NCBI RefSeq assembly: GCF_003461245.1
Contig: NZ_QTWS01000001.1
Location: 325,919-389,918 of the forward strand
DNA length: 64,000 bases
Direction of reading: 5' to 3'
Source of the DNA: Blautia sp. AF19-10LB
Lineage (GTDB): Bacteria > Bacillota > Clostridia > Lachnospirales > Lachnospiraceae
Shown here piece after piece: positions 26,420 through 35,782 of the stretch. Position 1 is the first letter of the stretch. Every line of letters starts with the position of its first letter. The notes below the pieces were generated by a model. It had not been told where the DNA came from and did not search any database. It saw only the letters and a program-made list of their open reading frames with translations. Made by a program: the position numbers and the translations under genes.

Positions 26420-26994
26420 AAGAATTATTACTGATCCTGGTAAGCTCTGCGATCGTCAACAACGTAGTCTTAAGCCAGTTCCTCGGACTCTGCCCGTTCT
26501 TCGGTGTATCCAAGAGAATCGAAACGGCAGCAGGAATGGGTGGTGCGATCATCTTCGTCATCACATTGTCTTCCTTTGTAACAGGTCTGATCTACAACTT
26601 CATCCTGGTACCGACACATATGGAATATTTACAGACGATCGTATTTATCCTTATCATCGCAGCACTTGTCCAGTTTGTTGAAATGTTCCTCAAGAAAGGT
26701 ATGCCGGCACTGTATCAGTCACTCGGTGTATACCTTCCTCTGATCACAACAAACTGTGCAGTTCTTGGTGTTGCCCTGACAAACGTACAGAAAAGCTACA
26801 ACATCCTTCAGGGAACTGTAAACGGATTTGCGACAGCAGTCGGATTTACAATCTCTATCACCCTGATGGCTGGTATCAGAGAAAAAATTGAATACAACGA
26901 TGTTCCGGAATCTTTCCAGGGCTTCCCGAAAGTACTGCTTACAGCAGGTCTGATGGCGATCGCATTCTTCGGATTTTCCGGACTGCTTAAGTAA
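26416..26994 (+). CDS. rnfA: Rnf complex subunit A
   Basis: Six-helix membrane subunit paired with RnfE. 192 residues. SSAIVNNVVLSQFLGLCPFFG at the start and YLPLITTNCAVLGVAL near residue 108 provide the cysteines for the shared intramembrane cluster. ATG 26416 has AGGAGG 9 bases upstream, inside the end of rnfE, and overlaps it by 4 bases. Confidence 0.97.
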   Translation: MKELLLILVSSAIVNNVVLSQFLGLCPFFGVSKRIETAAGMGGAIIFVITLSSFVTGLIYNFILVPTHMEYLQTIVFILIIAALVQFVEMFLKKGMPALYQSLGVYLPLITTNCAVLGVALTNVQKSYNILQGTVNGFATAVGFTISITLMAGIREKIEYNDVPESFQGFPKVLLTAGLMAIAFFGFSGLLK

Positions 26995-27011
26995 CGAAGG
27001 AGGCGTAGATT

Positions 27012-27803
27012 ATGGATATTAATGCAATTATCGTGGCAACTGTCGTTGTTGCAGCAGTGGGCCTCTTTATTGGAATCTTCCTCGGCGTTGCCGGCAAGAA
27101 ATTTGCGGTAGAAGTCGATGAGAAGGAAGTTGCTGTCCGTGAAGCACTTCCGGGAAACAACTGTGGTGGATGTGGATATCCGGGCTGTGATGGTCTGGCA
27201 GCAGCGATCGCCAAAGGAGAAGCACCGGTCAATGCATGTCCGGTAGGCGGCGAAGCAGTTGGAAAAGTGATCGCAGGGATCATGGGACAGGAAGTTGTCG
27301 AGAGCGCACGTATGGCTGCTTTCGTAAAATGTACCGGAACTTGTGAAAAAACAAAAGACAACTACACTTACACAGGTGTAGAAGACTGTGAAATGATGGC
27401 ATTCATCCCGGGCGGCGGTGCCAAAGCCTGTTCCTATGGATGTATGGGATTCGGAAGCTGCGTAAAAGCCTGCCCGTTTGATGCGATCCATATCGTGAAC
27501 GGTGTTGCAGTCGTAGACCGTGATGCATGTAAAGCCTGTGGTAAATGTATCGCAAAATGCCCGCATCATCTGATCGAGCTTGCACCATACGAGCAGAAGA
27601 CTTTCGTAGGCTGCAGCTCCCATGCCAAAGGCAAGGCTGTTACAACTGCCTGCGAACTTGGATGTATCGGATGTAAGAAGTGTGAGAAGACCTGTCCGAA
27701 CGGTGCGATCACTGTTACAGACTTCTGTGCACACATCGATTACGACAAATGTACAAACTGCGGTGCATGTAAAGAAGCATGCCCGAGAAAAGTCATTCTC
27801 TAA
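27012..27803 (+). CDS. rnfB: Rnf complex subunit B (polyferredoxin)
   Basis: Entry point for electrons from reduced ferredoxin. 263 residues: an N-terminal membrane helix (IVATVVVAAVGLFIGIFLGVAG), an Fe-S domain with CGGCGYPGCDG near 50, then four CxxCxxCxxxC-type ferredoxin motifs starting near residues 140, 177, 217 and 244 (SCVKACPF; CKACGKCIAKCP; CIGCKKCEKTCP; CTNCGACKEACP). Last gene of the rnf operon, followed by a terminator. AAGGAGG lies 8-14 bases upstream. Confidence 0.97.
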   Translation: MDINAIIVATVVVAAVGLFIGIFLGVAGKKFAVEVDEKEVAVREALPGNNCGGCGYPGCDGLAAAIAKGEAPVNACPVGGEAVGKVIAGIMGQEVVESARMAAFVKCTGTCEKTKDNYTYTGVEDCEMMAFIPGGGAKACSYGCMGFGSCVKACPFDAIHIVNGVAVVDRDACKACGKCIAKCPHHLIELAPYEQKTFVGCSSHAKGKAVTTACELGCIGCKKCEKTCPNGAITVTDFCAHIDYDKCTNCGACKEACPRKVIL

Positions 27804-27824
27804 AACCTCATATCATATGAATAA

Positions 27825-27868
27825 GATCCCGGCCGTGAGAGGCAATGCTTCTCTGACCGGGATCTTTT
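27825..27868 (+). terminator. Intrinsic terminator after rnfB
   Basis: GATCCCGG pairs with CCGGGATC, with inner GAGAGGC/CTTCTC pairing, followed by TTTT. Confidence 0.8.
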
Positions 27869-27879
27869 CGAATAGATGT

Positions 27880-27908
27880 TTGCTTTTTGCTTTTTGTTAT
27901 GTTATGAT
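27880..27908 (+). promoter_or_regulatory. SigA-type promoter for ruvAB
   Basis: TTGCTT (27880-27885), 17-bp spacer, TATGAT (27903-27908). I see no clear LexA box. Confidence 0.6.
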
Positions 27909-27952
27909 TGAAAAACAGGAAAAAATTTGATTAGAGCAGGAGTAGAGTTTGC

Positions 27953-28564
27953 ATGATTTCATTCATTTGCGGCCAGGTGGCAGATACAACAGAGAATTCT
28001 GTGATCATAGAGACAGGCGGGATCGGATATGAGGTTTTTATGACAGGGACGGCGATCGAGCAGGCGGTCCGTATGGAAGGTAAGGTGAAAGTCCATACAT
28101 ATTTCCATGTGCGTGAGGATGCCATGCAGTTATATGGTTTCTGGAATAAGGACGATCTTCAGATGTTCCGTCTTCTTCTTGGTGTCAACGGGATCGGGCC
28201 GAAGGCTGCACTGGGAGTTTTGGCAGGACTTACTTCTGATGAGCTTCGGTTCGCGGTACTCTCTGATGATGTCAAGGCTCTTTCCAAAGCGCCTGGGATC
28301 GGTAAAAAAACCGCCCAGAAACTGATCCTTGAACTGAAGGATAAACTGAAACTGGAGGATGCGTTTGAGAAGAAACTGGCACATGAGCAGGAGGCGGCAG
28401 TCCTTGCTGGTGCAGATTTCCATGATGGACGCCAGGAGGCAGTGGAAGCCCTGACAGCACTTGGCTACAGCAGTTCCGAGGCACTCAAGGCAGTCCGCAG
28501 AGTCACAGATGTAGACCCGGGCGATGTGGAAGCAATCCTCAAGGCTGCCCTCAAACAATTATAA
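27953..28564 (+). CDS. ruvA: Holliday junction branch migration protein RuvA
   Basis: Tetramer that binds Holliday junctions and loads RuvB. 203 residues: N-terminal OB fold (MISFICGQVADTTENSVIIETGGIGYEV), helix-hairpin-helix segments (LLGVNGIGPKAALGVLAG near 75; LSKAPGIGKKTAQKLILELK near 108), and the C-terminal domain III that contacts RuvB (EAVEALTALGYSSSEALKAV). Start ATG 27953. ruvB follows 14 bp later. Confidence 0.97.
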   Translation: MISFICGQVADTTENSVIIETGGIGYEVFMTGTAIEQAVRMEGKVKVHTYFHVREDAMQLYGFWNKDDLQMFRLLLGVNGIGPKAALGVLAGLTSDELRFAVLSDDVKALSKAPGIGKKTAQKLILELKDKLKLEDAFEKKLAHEQEAAVLAGADFHDGRQEAVEALTALGYSSSEALKAVRRVTDVDPGDVEAILKAALKQL

Positions 28565-28578
28565 TGGAGTAATGATAA

Positions 28579-29577
28579 ATGGAAAAAAGAATGATCACAA
28601 CAGATGTGACAGAGGAGGATCTGCCTCTGGAGGGAAACCTCCGTCCACAGACCCTCGATGAATACATTGGTCAGGAAAAAACCAAAAACACACTCAAGAT
28701 CTATATAGAAGCCGCGAAACAGAGACACGATGCCCTCGACCATGTCCTGTTTTACGGACCTCCGGGACTTGGTAAGACTACTTTATCCGGGATCATCGCC
28801 AATGAGATGGGAACCCATATGAAGGTAACATCCGGTCCGGCGATCGAGAAGCCGGGTGAGATGGCGGCGATCCTCAATAATCTCCAGGAGGGAGATATCC
28901 TGTTTGTGGATGAGATCCACCGCCTGAATCGTCAGGTGGAGGAGGTCCTTTATCCGGCGATGGAGGATTTTGCAATCGACATTATGATCGGCAAGGGTGC
29001 TTCTGCGAGATCTATCCGTCTTGATCTTCCGAAATTTACCCTGGTCGGAGCGACAACGAGGGCGGGACTTCTTTCTGCACCGCTCCGGGATCGTTTTGGG
29101 GTGATGCACCATCTGGAATTCTATAATAAGGAAGAACTTCAGACGATCATCCTTCGTTCAGCAGATGTCCTTGGTGTTGAGATCGATACGAGGGGTGCGG
29201 CAGAGATCGCCAAGCGTTCCAGAGGAACCCCGCGCCTTGCAAACCGTCTTCTCAAGAGAGTCCGTGATTTTGCACAGGTCAAATACGATGGAAAGATCAC
29301 TTATGATGTAGCTTCTTTTGCACTGGATCTTCTTGAGGTGGATCAATATGGACTGGACAAGATCGACCGGAGGATCCTCAAGACACTGATCGTAAACTTC
29401 CAGGGAGGACCGGTTGGTCTGGAGACTCTGGCGGCAGCGATCGGGGAGGATGCAGGCACTCTGGAGGATGTTTATGAGCCATATCTTCTGCAGAATGGCT
29501 TCCTCAACAGGACCCCGAGAGGCCGTACAGCGTCCGCACTTGCCTATAAGCATCTCGGAATTGAAAGAAATTCGTAA
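28579..29577 (+). CDS. ruvB: Holliday junction branch migration ATPase RuvB
   Basis: AAA+ motor driving branch migration. 332 residues. Walker [12 protein letters not shown] near residue 56, Walker [10 protein letters not shown] near 110, sensor [19 protein letters not shown] near 157 and [19 protein letters not shown] near 214, with a C-terminal winged helix. recU, the expected Holliday junction resolvase of Bacillota, is elsewhere in this window at 54576; ruvC is absent here. Confidence 0.98.
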   Translation: MEKRMITTDVTEEDLPLEGNLRPQTLDEYIGQEKTKNTLKIYIEAAKQRHDALDHVLFYGPPGLGKTTLSGIIANEMGTHMKVTSGPAIEKPGEMAAILNNLQEGDILFVDEIHRLNRQVEEVLYPAMEDFAIDIMIGKGASARSIRLDLPKFTLVGATTRAGLLSAPLRDRFGVMHHLEFYNKEELQTIILRSADVLGVEIDTRGAAEIAKRSRGTPRLANRLLKRVRDFAQVKYDGKITYDVASFALDLLEVDQYGLDKIDRRILKTLIVNFQGGPVGLETLAAAIGEDAGTLEDVYEPYLLQNGFLNRTPRGRTASALAYKHLGIERNS

Positions 29578-29584
29578 AAATTCC

Positions 29585-29613
29585 TATACATTTTTACAAA
29601 ATTCGATTATAAT
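29585..29613 (+). promoter_or_regulatory. SigA-type promoter for the zapA leader transcript
   Basis: TATACA (29585-29590), 17-bp spacer, consensus TATAAT (29608-29613). The start would be near 29620, giving a leader of about 100 nt. Confidence 0.65.
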
Positions 29614-29626
29614 GGAGTACAGACAA

Positions 29627-29688
29627 GGCGTGAGGAGTATTACTACGCCATAGATTTGTAAAAATCTGGTCGGCTTCCGTTATGGAAG
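29627..29688 (+). other. Structured 5' leader of zapA: three consecutive hairpins
   Basis: Hairpin 1: GGCGT (29627-29631) with ACGCC (29645-29649), plus inner AGT/ACT across a 4-nt bulge. Hairpin 2: AGATTT (29652-29657) with AAATCT (29662-29667). Hairpin 3: CTTCC (29674-29678) with GGAAG (29684-29688). The block sits between the promoter and the GGGAGG of zapA. No T run follows, so it is not a terminator. I do not recognise a known riboswitch class. Confidence 0.4.
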
Positions 29689-29721
29689 AAGGATGAAAGT
29701 TTAAGATACGGGAGGCTTGTT

Positions 29722-30129
29722 ATGGCAGTCAAAAATACGGCGCAGGTAGTCATCGGAGGGAAGATCATAACTCTTGGTGGTTACGAATCTGAAGAGTATT
29801 TCCAGAAAGTGGCATCATATATAAATAACAAAATGTCTGAATTGAGCGAAATGCCGGGATATTCCCGTCAGCCAATGGAGACAAAGCACACCCTGCTCAG
29901 CCTGAATGTTACAGATGATTATTTCAAGGCAAAGAAGCAGGCAGAGATCTTTGAGCAGGATCTTCAGCAGAAGGATCAGGAGATGTATGAATTAAAGCAT
30001 GAACTGATCGCACTCCGCATGAAGATCGAAGAAACTGAGAAGAAAGAACAGGATGCCAGAACACAGAAGGAACTTCTTGAAGGGAAGGTCAAGGAACTGG
30101 AAGAAGAGATAGATAAGTTGCTTAAGTAA
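29722..30129 (+). CDS. zapA: Cell division protein ZapA
   Basis: FtsZ-ring-associated protein that bundles FtsZ filaments. 135 residues. The N-terminal ZapA domain shows TAQVVIGGKIITLGGYESEEYFQKVASYINNKM; the C-terminal half (about 75-135) is a long coiled coil rich in Glu, Lys and Gln. Bacillus ZapA is about 85 residues, so the coiled coil is extended, as is common in Clostridia. GGGAGG is 6 bases from the ATG. It sits upstream of a SEDS/PBP pair, which fits a cell-division neighbourhood. Confidence 0.9.
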   Translation: MAVKNTAQVVIGGKIITLGGYESEEYFQKVASYINNKMSELSEMPGYSRQPMETKHTLLSLNVTDDYFKAKKQAEIFEQDLQQKDQEMYELKHELIALRMKIEETEKKEQDARTQKELLEGKVKELEEEIDKLLK

Positions 30130-30201
30130 GAGTAGGGAGGGGATTGCTTCGGTAGTCCTCTTTATTTGTTACAGAATGATCAGATGAAAGGAAAATCTCA
30201 T

Positions 30202-32373
30202 TTGAAGAAACAGGAAATAGAATTACTTTCACCGGCAGGTTCCTATGAGGGATTCGAGGCTGCGATCGGAGCCGGTGCAGATGCAGTTTATGTAGGCGGA
30301 CCGGATTTCGGGGCAAGAGCTTACGCGCAGAATTTTACACAGGAAGAACTGATCCGTGCGATCCGGACAGCGCACATTCATGGCAGGAAGCTGTATCTCA
30401 CGGTAAACACCCTGCTTAAGAACCGTGAGATCAAGGAGAAACTCTTTGATTCTCTGAAACCGCTGTATGAGGCGGGACTGGATGCGGTCATTGTTCAGGA
30501 TCTTGGCGTTTTTCAGTTCATCCGCAGAAATTTTCCGGACATGCATATCCATGCCAGCACACAGATGGCAGTTACCGGACCGGAGGGAATGAAATTCCTT
30601 GAGGAACAGGGAGCGGCACGTGTCGTTGCGGCCAGGGAATTAAGCCTTGAGGAACTGGCTGCCATGCATAAGAAAAGCAGTATTGAGATCGAAGCGTTTG
30701 TCCATGGGGCTCTTTGCTACAGTCTGTCCGGGCAGTGCCTGATGAGCAGTATCCTCGGAGGCAGGAGCGGCAACCGTGGAAGATGCGCACAGCCATGCAG
30801 GCTTCCTTACCAGGTCCGTAAGGGAGAAGACAGGAAATTTCCGAAGACAGAGGATTTGTGTCCTCTGAGTCTTAAGGATATCTGTACACTGGATATTCTA
30901 CCGGAGATCGTAGAAGCGGGTGTGATGTCGCTCAAGATTGAGGGAAGAATGAAACAGCCGGGATATACAGCCGGGGTGACAGGTATGTATCGGAAATATC
31001 TGGACATATTGTTAGAGAACAGACAAAATTATCAGGTGACAGACAAAGACAGGAAATATCTTTTGGATATCTTCAACAGAGGCGGTTCCTGCACGGGCTA
31101 TTATAAGCAGCACAACGGTCCGTCCATGATGGCATTCTCCAATGAGAAGAAGACCGGCGGCGTATCCGGAGAACTTACGAAATGTAAGGAGAAGATCACC
31201 GGAAGCCTGATGCTTTACCCGGAGAGCCCGGCAATCCTGCAGGTTTCCTGCGGGGACAGGCAGGTGGTGGTTTCCGATGGAGAAGTCCAGTTTGCCAAGG
31301 AACATCCGATGTCAGAGGAGCGTATCCGCAAACAGATGGAGAAACTGAGAAATACTGAATTTGAATGGGAATCCCTGGATATCCAGATGGATGGAAATAT
31401 CTTTGTTCCGGTGAAACTTCTTAATGAACTCAGGAGAAACGCTCTGGCAGCATTGGGAGAAGAACTTTGTGCGCCGATGTACCGGAAAGCAGCGGACAGA
31501 CCAGTGTTTGCCACAATGGAAGGGAGTCCTGCCGGAAAGAATGGCAGTATACCAGGCATGTTCATATCGTGCGAAACGATGGAGCAGGCAGAGACAGCAT
31601 GGCAGAGAGACGAAGTTCAGGGATTGTATCTTCCATATTTTGTTATGGAGCAGGCAATGGTCAGGGGCATTCAGAACCAGAAAGAACTGTATCTTGCATT
31701 TCCTTATATCACCAGAGAACAGGCACCGGAGCATTTTTTTGAGACTGCTTTAAGGTGGCTTGAGGAAGGAATGAAGGGATTTCTTGTGAGAAATCTGGAA
31801 TCCTATGGAATGCTGAAAAAACAGGGCCTTGAGAAATCTGCGGTTCTGGATGCAACGATGTATACCTGGAATAACGAAGCCGTCGATTTCTGGGAGAAAC
31901 AGGACATTCTTAAGAATACGGTACCTCTGGAACTGAAAGAAGCGGAAATGCGTCACAGGGATAACAGGAACAGTGAGCTTATCGTATATGGATATATTCC
32001 ATTGATGCAGTCAGCGCAGTGCGTCCGCAAAAATATCGCTTCCTGTGATATGTGCGAGGGCAGTATGGTCCTGAAGGACAGATACGACAAGGAATTTACA
32101 GCAGTCTGTGTCTGCCACCCATGGAAAACAGGAACTACAAAAACAAAAGAACGCTGCTATAATATAATCTATAATAGTCTGCCGTATGGACTTCTTAAGG
32201 AGTCGAAGCAGGTGCTTGCACTTGGGATGCAGTCCTTACGTATTTCCCTGACTATGGAGACAGCTAAGGAAACAGAGCAGATTCTGGATGAATTTCTGGG
32301 GGTATATTATCATAACCGTATACCTGCCGAAAGGAACTTTACCAAAGGACATTTTAAAAGAGGAGCCGAGTAG
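30202..32373 (+). CDS. U32-family protein with DUF3656 domain (rRNA/tRNA hydroxylation type)
   Basis: Annotated in databases as U32 peptidase, but characterised relatives (RlhA, TrhP) hydroxylate RNA bases. 723 residues. N-terminal barrel: ELLSPAGSYEGFEAAIGAGADAVYVGG; the Cys signature is GALCYSLSGQCLMSS and GNRGRCAQPCRLPY near residues 165-200, likely an Fe-S site. Residues from about 370 on fit the DUF3656 plus C-terminal extension seen in RlhA, so 23S rRNA cytidine hydroxylation is the closest known role. Start is uncertain: TTG 30202 has AAAGGA 9 bases upstream and gives the family's usual short N-terminus; ATG 30184 and TTG 30166 lack a site. Confidence 0.88.
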   Translation: MKKQEIELLSPAGSYEGFEAAIGAGADAVYVGGPDFGARAYAQNFTQEELIRAIRTAHIHGRKLYLTVNTLLKNREIKEKLFDSLKPLYEAGLDAVIVQDLGVFQFIRRNFPDMHIHASTQMAVTGPEGMKFLEEQGAARVVAARELSLEELAAMHKKSSIEIEAFVHGALCYSLSGQCLMSSILGGRSGNRGRCAQPCRLPYQVRKGEDRKFPKTEDLCPLSLKDICTLDILPEIVEAGVMSLKIEGRMKQPGYTAGVTGMYRKYLDILLENRQNYQVTDKDRKYLLDIFNRGGSCTGYYKQHNGPSMMAFSNEKKTGGVSGELTKCKEKITGSLMLYPESPAILQVSCGDRQVVVSDGEVQFAKEHPMSEERIRKQMEKLRNTEFEWESLDIQMDGNIFVPVKLLNELRRNALAALGEELCAPMYRKAADRPVFATMEGSPAGKNGSIPGMFISCETMEQAETAWQRDEVQGLYLPYFVMEQAMVRGIQNQKELYLAFPYITREQAPEHFFETALRWLEEGMKGFLVRNLESYGMLKKQGLEKSAVLDATMYTWNNEAVDFWEKQDILKNTVPLELKEAEMRHRDNRNSELIVYGYIPLMQSAQCVRKNIASCDMCEGSMVLKDRYDKEFTAVCVCHPWKTGTTKTKERCYNIIYNSLPYGLLKESKQVLALGMQSLRISLTMETAKETEQILDEFLGVYYHNRIPAERNFTKGHFKRGAE

Positions 32374-32379
32374 GGGCAT

Positions 32380-33753
32380 ATGATCAATGTAATAGTAGAA
32401 TTATCCAAATACATCATCCTGACGCTGATGATCGTCTATACGTTTCATTGTTTTTATACCGTGCGTCAGCCGGATGAAGAGGAGAGGAATGAGCTTCTGC
32501 GTCAGCAGCTTATCCTGATCTTTTTTATCGACTTCACTGCGTTTCTTGTGATCTACCTCAAGACGTTTGATTACAAGGTGGTACGTTTTTATATAGAAAT
32601 GCAGATCTTTTTTGCAGTGATCCAGATCCTGTACAGAGTCTTGTACAAGAAAGCATCATTGCTGCTTCTGAATAATATGTGCATGCTTTTGAGTGTTGGA
32701 TTTATCATGCTGTGCCGTCTTGACATCACGATGGCTACCAAGCAGCTTCTTGTTGCGGCCGGAGCCAGTGCTGTTGCGCTTGTGATACCGGTCATGATCC
32801 GGAAGATGCGTTTCCTGCGTAAGCTGACCTGGATATATGCAGGAATAGGCGTTGTACTTCTGGCAGCAGTATTTCTTCTGGCCAGAACCAGCTATGGAGC
32901 GAAGTTGACACTTTTGGGTGTGCAGCCATCAGAGGCGATCAAGATTACCTTTGTATTCTTTATGGCATCATTTTTGTCCAGAGATACCAGTCTTAAAGCT
33001 GTGGTACAGGTATCGGCAGTTGCAGCTTTCCATGTGGGGATACTGGTGCTTTCCAGGGACCTTGGAAGTGCCGTGATCTTTTTTGTGGCTTATCTGGTCA
33101 TGGTCTATGTATCTACCAGAAATGTCGGATATCTGGGACTTGGACTTGTAGGCGGAAGCGGGGCAGCAGTGGTCGCCTATCATCTGTTTGGCCATGTCAG
33201 ACAGAGGGTCAGCGCATGGAAGGATCCGATGGCAGTTTACCAGAACGAAGGCTACCAGATCGTACAGTCACTGTTTGCGATCGGAACTGGCGGCTGGTTC
33301 GGCATGGGACTCTGCCAGGGCTCACCGGAGTCCATTCCGGTTGTCAAGAATGACTTTATTTTCAGCGCGATCTGTGAAGAACTGGGAGGGATTTTTGCAA
33401 TCTGCCTGATCCTGGTGTGCATGAGTTTCTTCCTGATGATCGTCAATATCGCGCTGCGTATCATCAATCCTTTTTATAAGCTGATCGCGCTGGGGCTTGG
33501 AACAGAGTATGCATTTCAGGTATTCCTGACGATCGGCGGTGCTACCAAATTTATCCCTATGACAGGTGTTACTCTTCCGCTGGTAAGCTATGGAGGAAGT
33601 TCTCTTCTGAGTACGATCCTCATGCTGGCGATCATTCAGGGACTGTATATTTTGAGAGAAGACGAGGACGAGGAATTTGAGAAACGAAAAAAGGAAGCAT
33701 TACAGAGAATCAGAGCAAGAGAGGAGATTGGCGACAGAACACGCCGCTTCTAA
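32380..33753 (+). CDS. SEDS-family peptidoglycan glycosyltransferase (FtsW/RodA/SpoVE type)
   Basis: Polytopic membrane enzyme that polymerises lipid II into glycan strands with a partner class B PBP. 457 residues. The core motifs are LLGVQPSEAIKITFVFFMASFLS near residue 185, SRDLGSAVIFF near 225, QIVQSLFAIGTGGWFGMGLCQGSPESIPVVKNDFIFSAICEE split over residues 293-330, and GVTLPLVSYGGSS near 392. An extra N-terminal hydrophobic region and a charged C-terminal tail make it longer than RodA. ATG 32380 begins 6 bases after the U32 gene. Its end overlaps the next gene by 77 bases. Confidence 0.93.
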   Translation: MINVIVELSKYIILTLMIVYTFHCFYTVRQPDEEERNELLRQQLILIFFIDFTAFLVIYLKTFDYKVVRFYIEMQIFFAVIQILYRVLYKKASLLLLNNMCMLLSVGFIMLCRLDITMATKQLLVAAGASAVALVIPVMIRKMRFLRKLTWIYAGIGVVLLAAVFLLARTSYGAKLTLLGVQPSEAIKITFVFFMASFLSRDTSLKAVVQVSAVAAFHVGILVLSRDLGSAVIFFVAYLVMVYVSTRNVGYLGLGLVGGSGAAVVAYHLFGHVRQRVSAWKDPMAVYQNEGYQIVQSLFAIGTGGWFGMGLCQGSPESIPVVKNDFIFSAICEELGGIFAICLILVCMSFFLMIVNIALRIINPFYKLIALGLGTEYAFQVFLTIGGATKFIPMTGVTLPLVSYGGSSLLSTILMLAIIQGLYILREDEDEEFEKRKKEALQRIRAREEIGDRTRRF

Positions 33754-35158
33754 AAGACGTCGGGCAAGAAATAAAGAATATACATTTGTATCTGTCTTCT
33801 TTGTGCTTATTTTTCTGGGACTGGCAGGGTATCTGGTGTATTTCAATGCCATAAAGAGAGACAGCTTTATCAACAGCCCTTATAATACAAGGCAGGATAC
33901 ATTTGCAGACAGAGTCGTGAGGGGAAATATTATGTCTTCAGACGGTGAAATACTCGCACAGACGAATGTCAGCGATGACGGAACGGAAGAACGTTCTTAT
34001 CCGTATTCCAATATTTTTGCACATGTTGTCGGATATGATACCAATGGCAAAAGCGGTCTGGAGTCGGAGGCAAATTTCCAGCTGCTGAGTTCTCATGAAT
34101 TCTTTCTGACCCAGATCAGAAATGAATTTGCCGGTGCGAAGAATGTCGGGGATACGGTCGTCTCCACTTTGAATGCGGATCTCCAGACAACGGCATACAA
34201 TTCTCTTGGTGACAGGAGAGGTGCTGTTGTAGTATTGCAGCCATCTACGGGAAAAATCCTTGCGATGGTCAGCAAGCCGGACTTTGATCCGAATACGATC
34301 GCAGCAAACTGGGAACAGCTTGTAAATGATGAGACAAACAGCAGCCTTTTGAACCGTGCGACGATGGGACAGTATCCTCCGGGATCTACGTTCAAGATCG
34401 TCACAGCGCTGACTTATCTGCGGCAGAATGGGACTTTTAATGGATTTTCCTATGACTGCCAGGGAAGCATCACGAAAGAAGATCATACGATCCGGTGTTA
34501 TGGCGGGACCGTCCATGGGCAGGAGGATTTTTATGCGGCATTCGCGAAATCCTGTAACTGTGCATTTGCGGAGATGGGAACACAGCTTGGCGGAGCTGCA
34601 CTTCTTAAGACAAGCGAGAACCTTCTGTTTAATCAGAAGCTTCCGCTGAGATCCTATCGTAAGAGCTCCTTTACTTTAAATGGAAGCTCTGGAGTTCCGC
34701 TCACGATGCAGACGGCGATCGGTCAGGGAAATACCCTGGTATCTCCGATGCACATGGCACTGATCACAAGTTCCATTGCAAACGGCGGTGTTCTGATGAA
34801 ACCATATCTGATCGACAAGGTGCAGAATCATGCCGGTGATGAGGTGGATACCACAGAGCCGGAAGCATATAAACGTCTGATGACAGACAACGAAGCATCT
34901 CTCCTCGGAGAACTGATGAAGGGGGTTGTACAGAACGGTACAGCTTCTTCTCTGAATGGAAGAGGCTATACAGTGGCAGGAAAGACCGGTTCTGCTGAAT
35001 ACAACGAAAGTGGTGCAAGCCATTCCTGGTTTGTCGGATATTCTAATGTTGATAATCCGGATATCGTGGTTTCTGTCATCGTCGAGGATGGTGGTACCGG
35101 AAGCGAGGCGGCAGTGCCGATCGCGGCGGATGTCTTTGATGCATATTATTTTGACTGA
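33677..35158 (+). CDS. Class B penicillin-binding protein (transpeptidase)
   Basis: Crosslinks peptidoglycan; expected partner of the SEDS protein encoded just before it. 493 residues: short basic cytoplasmic N-terminus, one membrane helix (VSVFFVLIFLGLAGYLVYF), a dimerisation domain, then the transpeptidase domain with STFK near residue 237, SCN near 292 and KTG near 436. No PASTA domains. The shape resembles the PbpA type. Start TTG 33677 has GAGG 9 bases upstream and lies within the SEDS gene; no ATG is available before the membrane helix, so the overlap is probably real. Confidence 0.9.
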   Translation: MRNEKRKHYRESEQERRLATEHAASKRRRARNKEYTFVSVFFVLIFLGLAGYLVYFNAIKRDSFINSPYNTRQDTFADRVVRGNIMSSDGEILAQTNVSDDGTEERSYPYSNIFAHVVGYDTNGKSGLESEANFQLLSSHEFFLTQIRNEFAGAKNVGDTVVSTLNADLQTTAYNSLGDRRGAVVVLQPSTGKILAMVSKPDFDPNTIAANWEQLVNDETNSSLLNRATMGQYPPGSTFKIVTALTYLRQNGTFNGFSYDCQGSITKEDHTIRCYGGTVHGQEDFYAAFAKSCNCAFAEMGTQLGGAALLKTSENLLFNQKLPLRSYRKSSFTLNGSSGVPLTMQTAIGQGNTLVSPMHMALITSSIANGGVLMKPYLIDKVQNHAGDEVDTTEPEAYKRLMTDNEASLLGELMKGVVQNGTASSLNGRGYTVAGKTGSAEYNESGASHSWFVGYSNVDNPDIVVSVIVEDGGTGSEAAVPIAADVFDAYYFD

Positions 35159-35175
35159 TCGAATAACGATTAAGG

Positions 35176-35204
35176 TTGCCAGTTTGTCCAAAAAGAGTTA
35201 TACT
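35176..35204 (+). promoter_or_regulatory. SigA-type promoter for the NUDIX gene
   Basis: TTGCCA (35176-35181), 17-bp spacer, TATACT (35199-35204). The start would be near 35211, so the palindrome at 35233 is transcribed. Confidence 0.7.
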
Positions 35205-35232
35205 ATTAACAGTTCAGTGTATGAAACTTACA

Positions 35233-35259
35233 GTTACTGTGAACGGAGTGAACAGTAAC
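35233..35259. repeat. 27-bp palindrome, copy B (NUDIX gene leader)
   Basis: GTTACTGT, centre GAACGGAGTGA, ACAGTAAC. Arms are perfect 8-bp inverted repeats. It lies about 22 nt into the predicted transcript and 32 bases before the start codon. Confidence 0.9.
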
Positions 35260-35291
35260 AACTCACACGCAGTACAGGAGGAAATTGCAAC

Positions 35292-35744
35292 ATGATAGAA
35301 GCAACGAGCTGTGGCGGTGTGGTAATTTATCGTGGCAAGATACTGGCACTTTACAAGTCTTATAAGAACCGTTATGAAGGCTGGGTGCTGCCAAAGGGAA
35401 CTGTAGAACCAGGTGAGACGCATATTCAGACAGCACTTCGGGAAGTGCAGGAAGAATCTGGCGTGAAGGCTACCGTAGTCAAGTATATCGGCAAGAGCCA
35501 TTATAATTTCACAGTTCCGGAGGATATCGTTACAAAGGAAGTACATTGGTATCTGATGACGGCTGATAATTATCATAGCAGACCTCAGAGAGAAGAGTTT
35601 TTTGTGGATTCCGGGTATTACAAATTCCATGAGATCTATCATCTGCTTCGTTTCTCGAATGAGAAGCAGATCGTGGAGAAGGCTTACCAGGAATATCTGG
35701 AACTACGGAGTCAGGGACTCTGGGGCAAACAGCGCAGAGATTGA
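35292..35744 (+). CDS. NUDIX hydrolase
   Basis: 150 residues; hydrolyses a nucleoside diphosphate linked to some other moiety, the exact substrate not predictable. The full NUDIX box is present at about residues 36-58: GTVEPGETHIQTALREVQEE followed by SGV, including the REVQEE metal-binding core. EATSCGGVVIYRGKILAL opens the fold. AGGAGG is 9 bases before the ATG. It has its own promoter and carries a palindrome in the leader. Confidence 0.93.
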   Translation: MIEATSCGGVVIYRGKILALYKSYKNRYEGWVLPKGTVEPGETHIQTALREVQEESGVKATVVKYIGKSHYNFTVPEDIVTKEVHWYLMTADNYHSRPQREEFFVDSGYYKFHEIYHLLRFSNEKQIVEKAYQEYLELRSQGLWGKQRRD

Positions 35745-35782
35745 GCATAACTGTTCAGATTCTCTGCATGGAAGATGTACAA

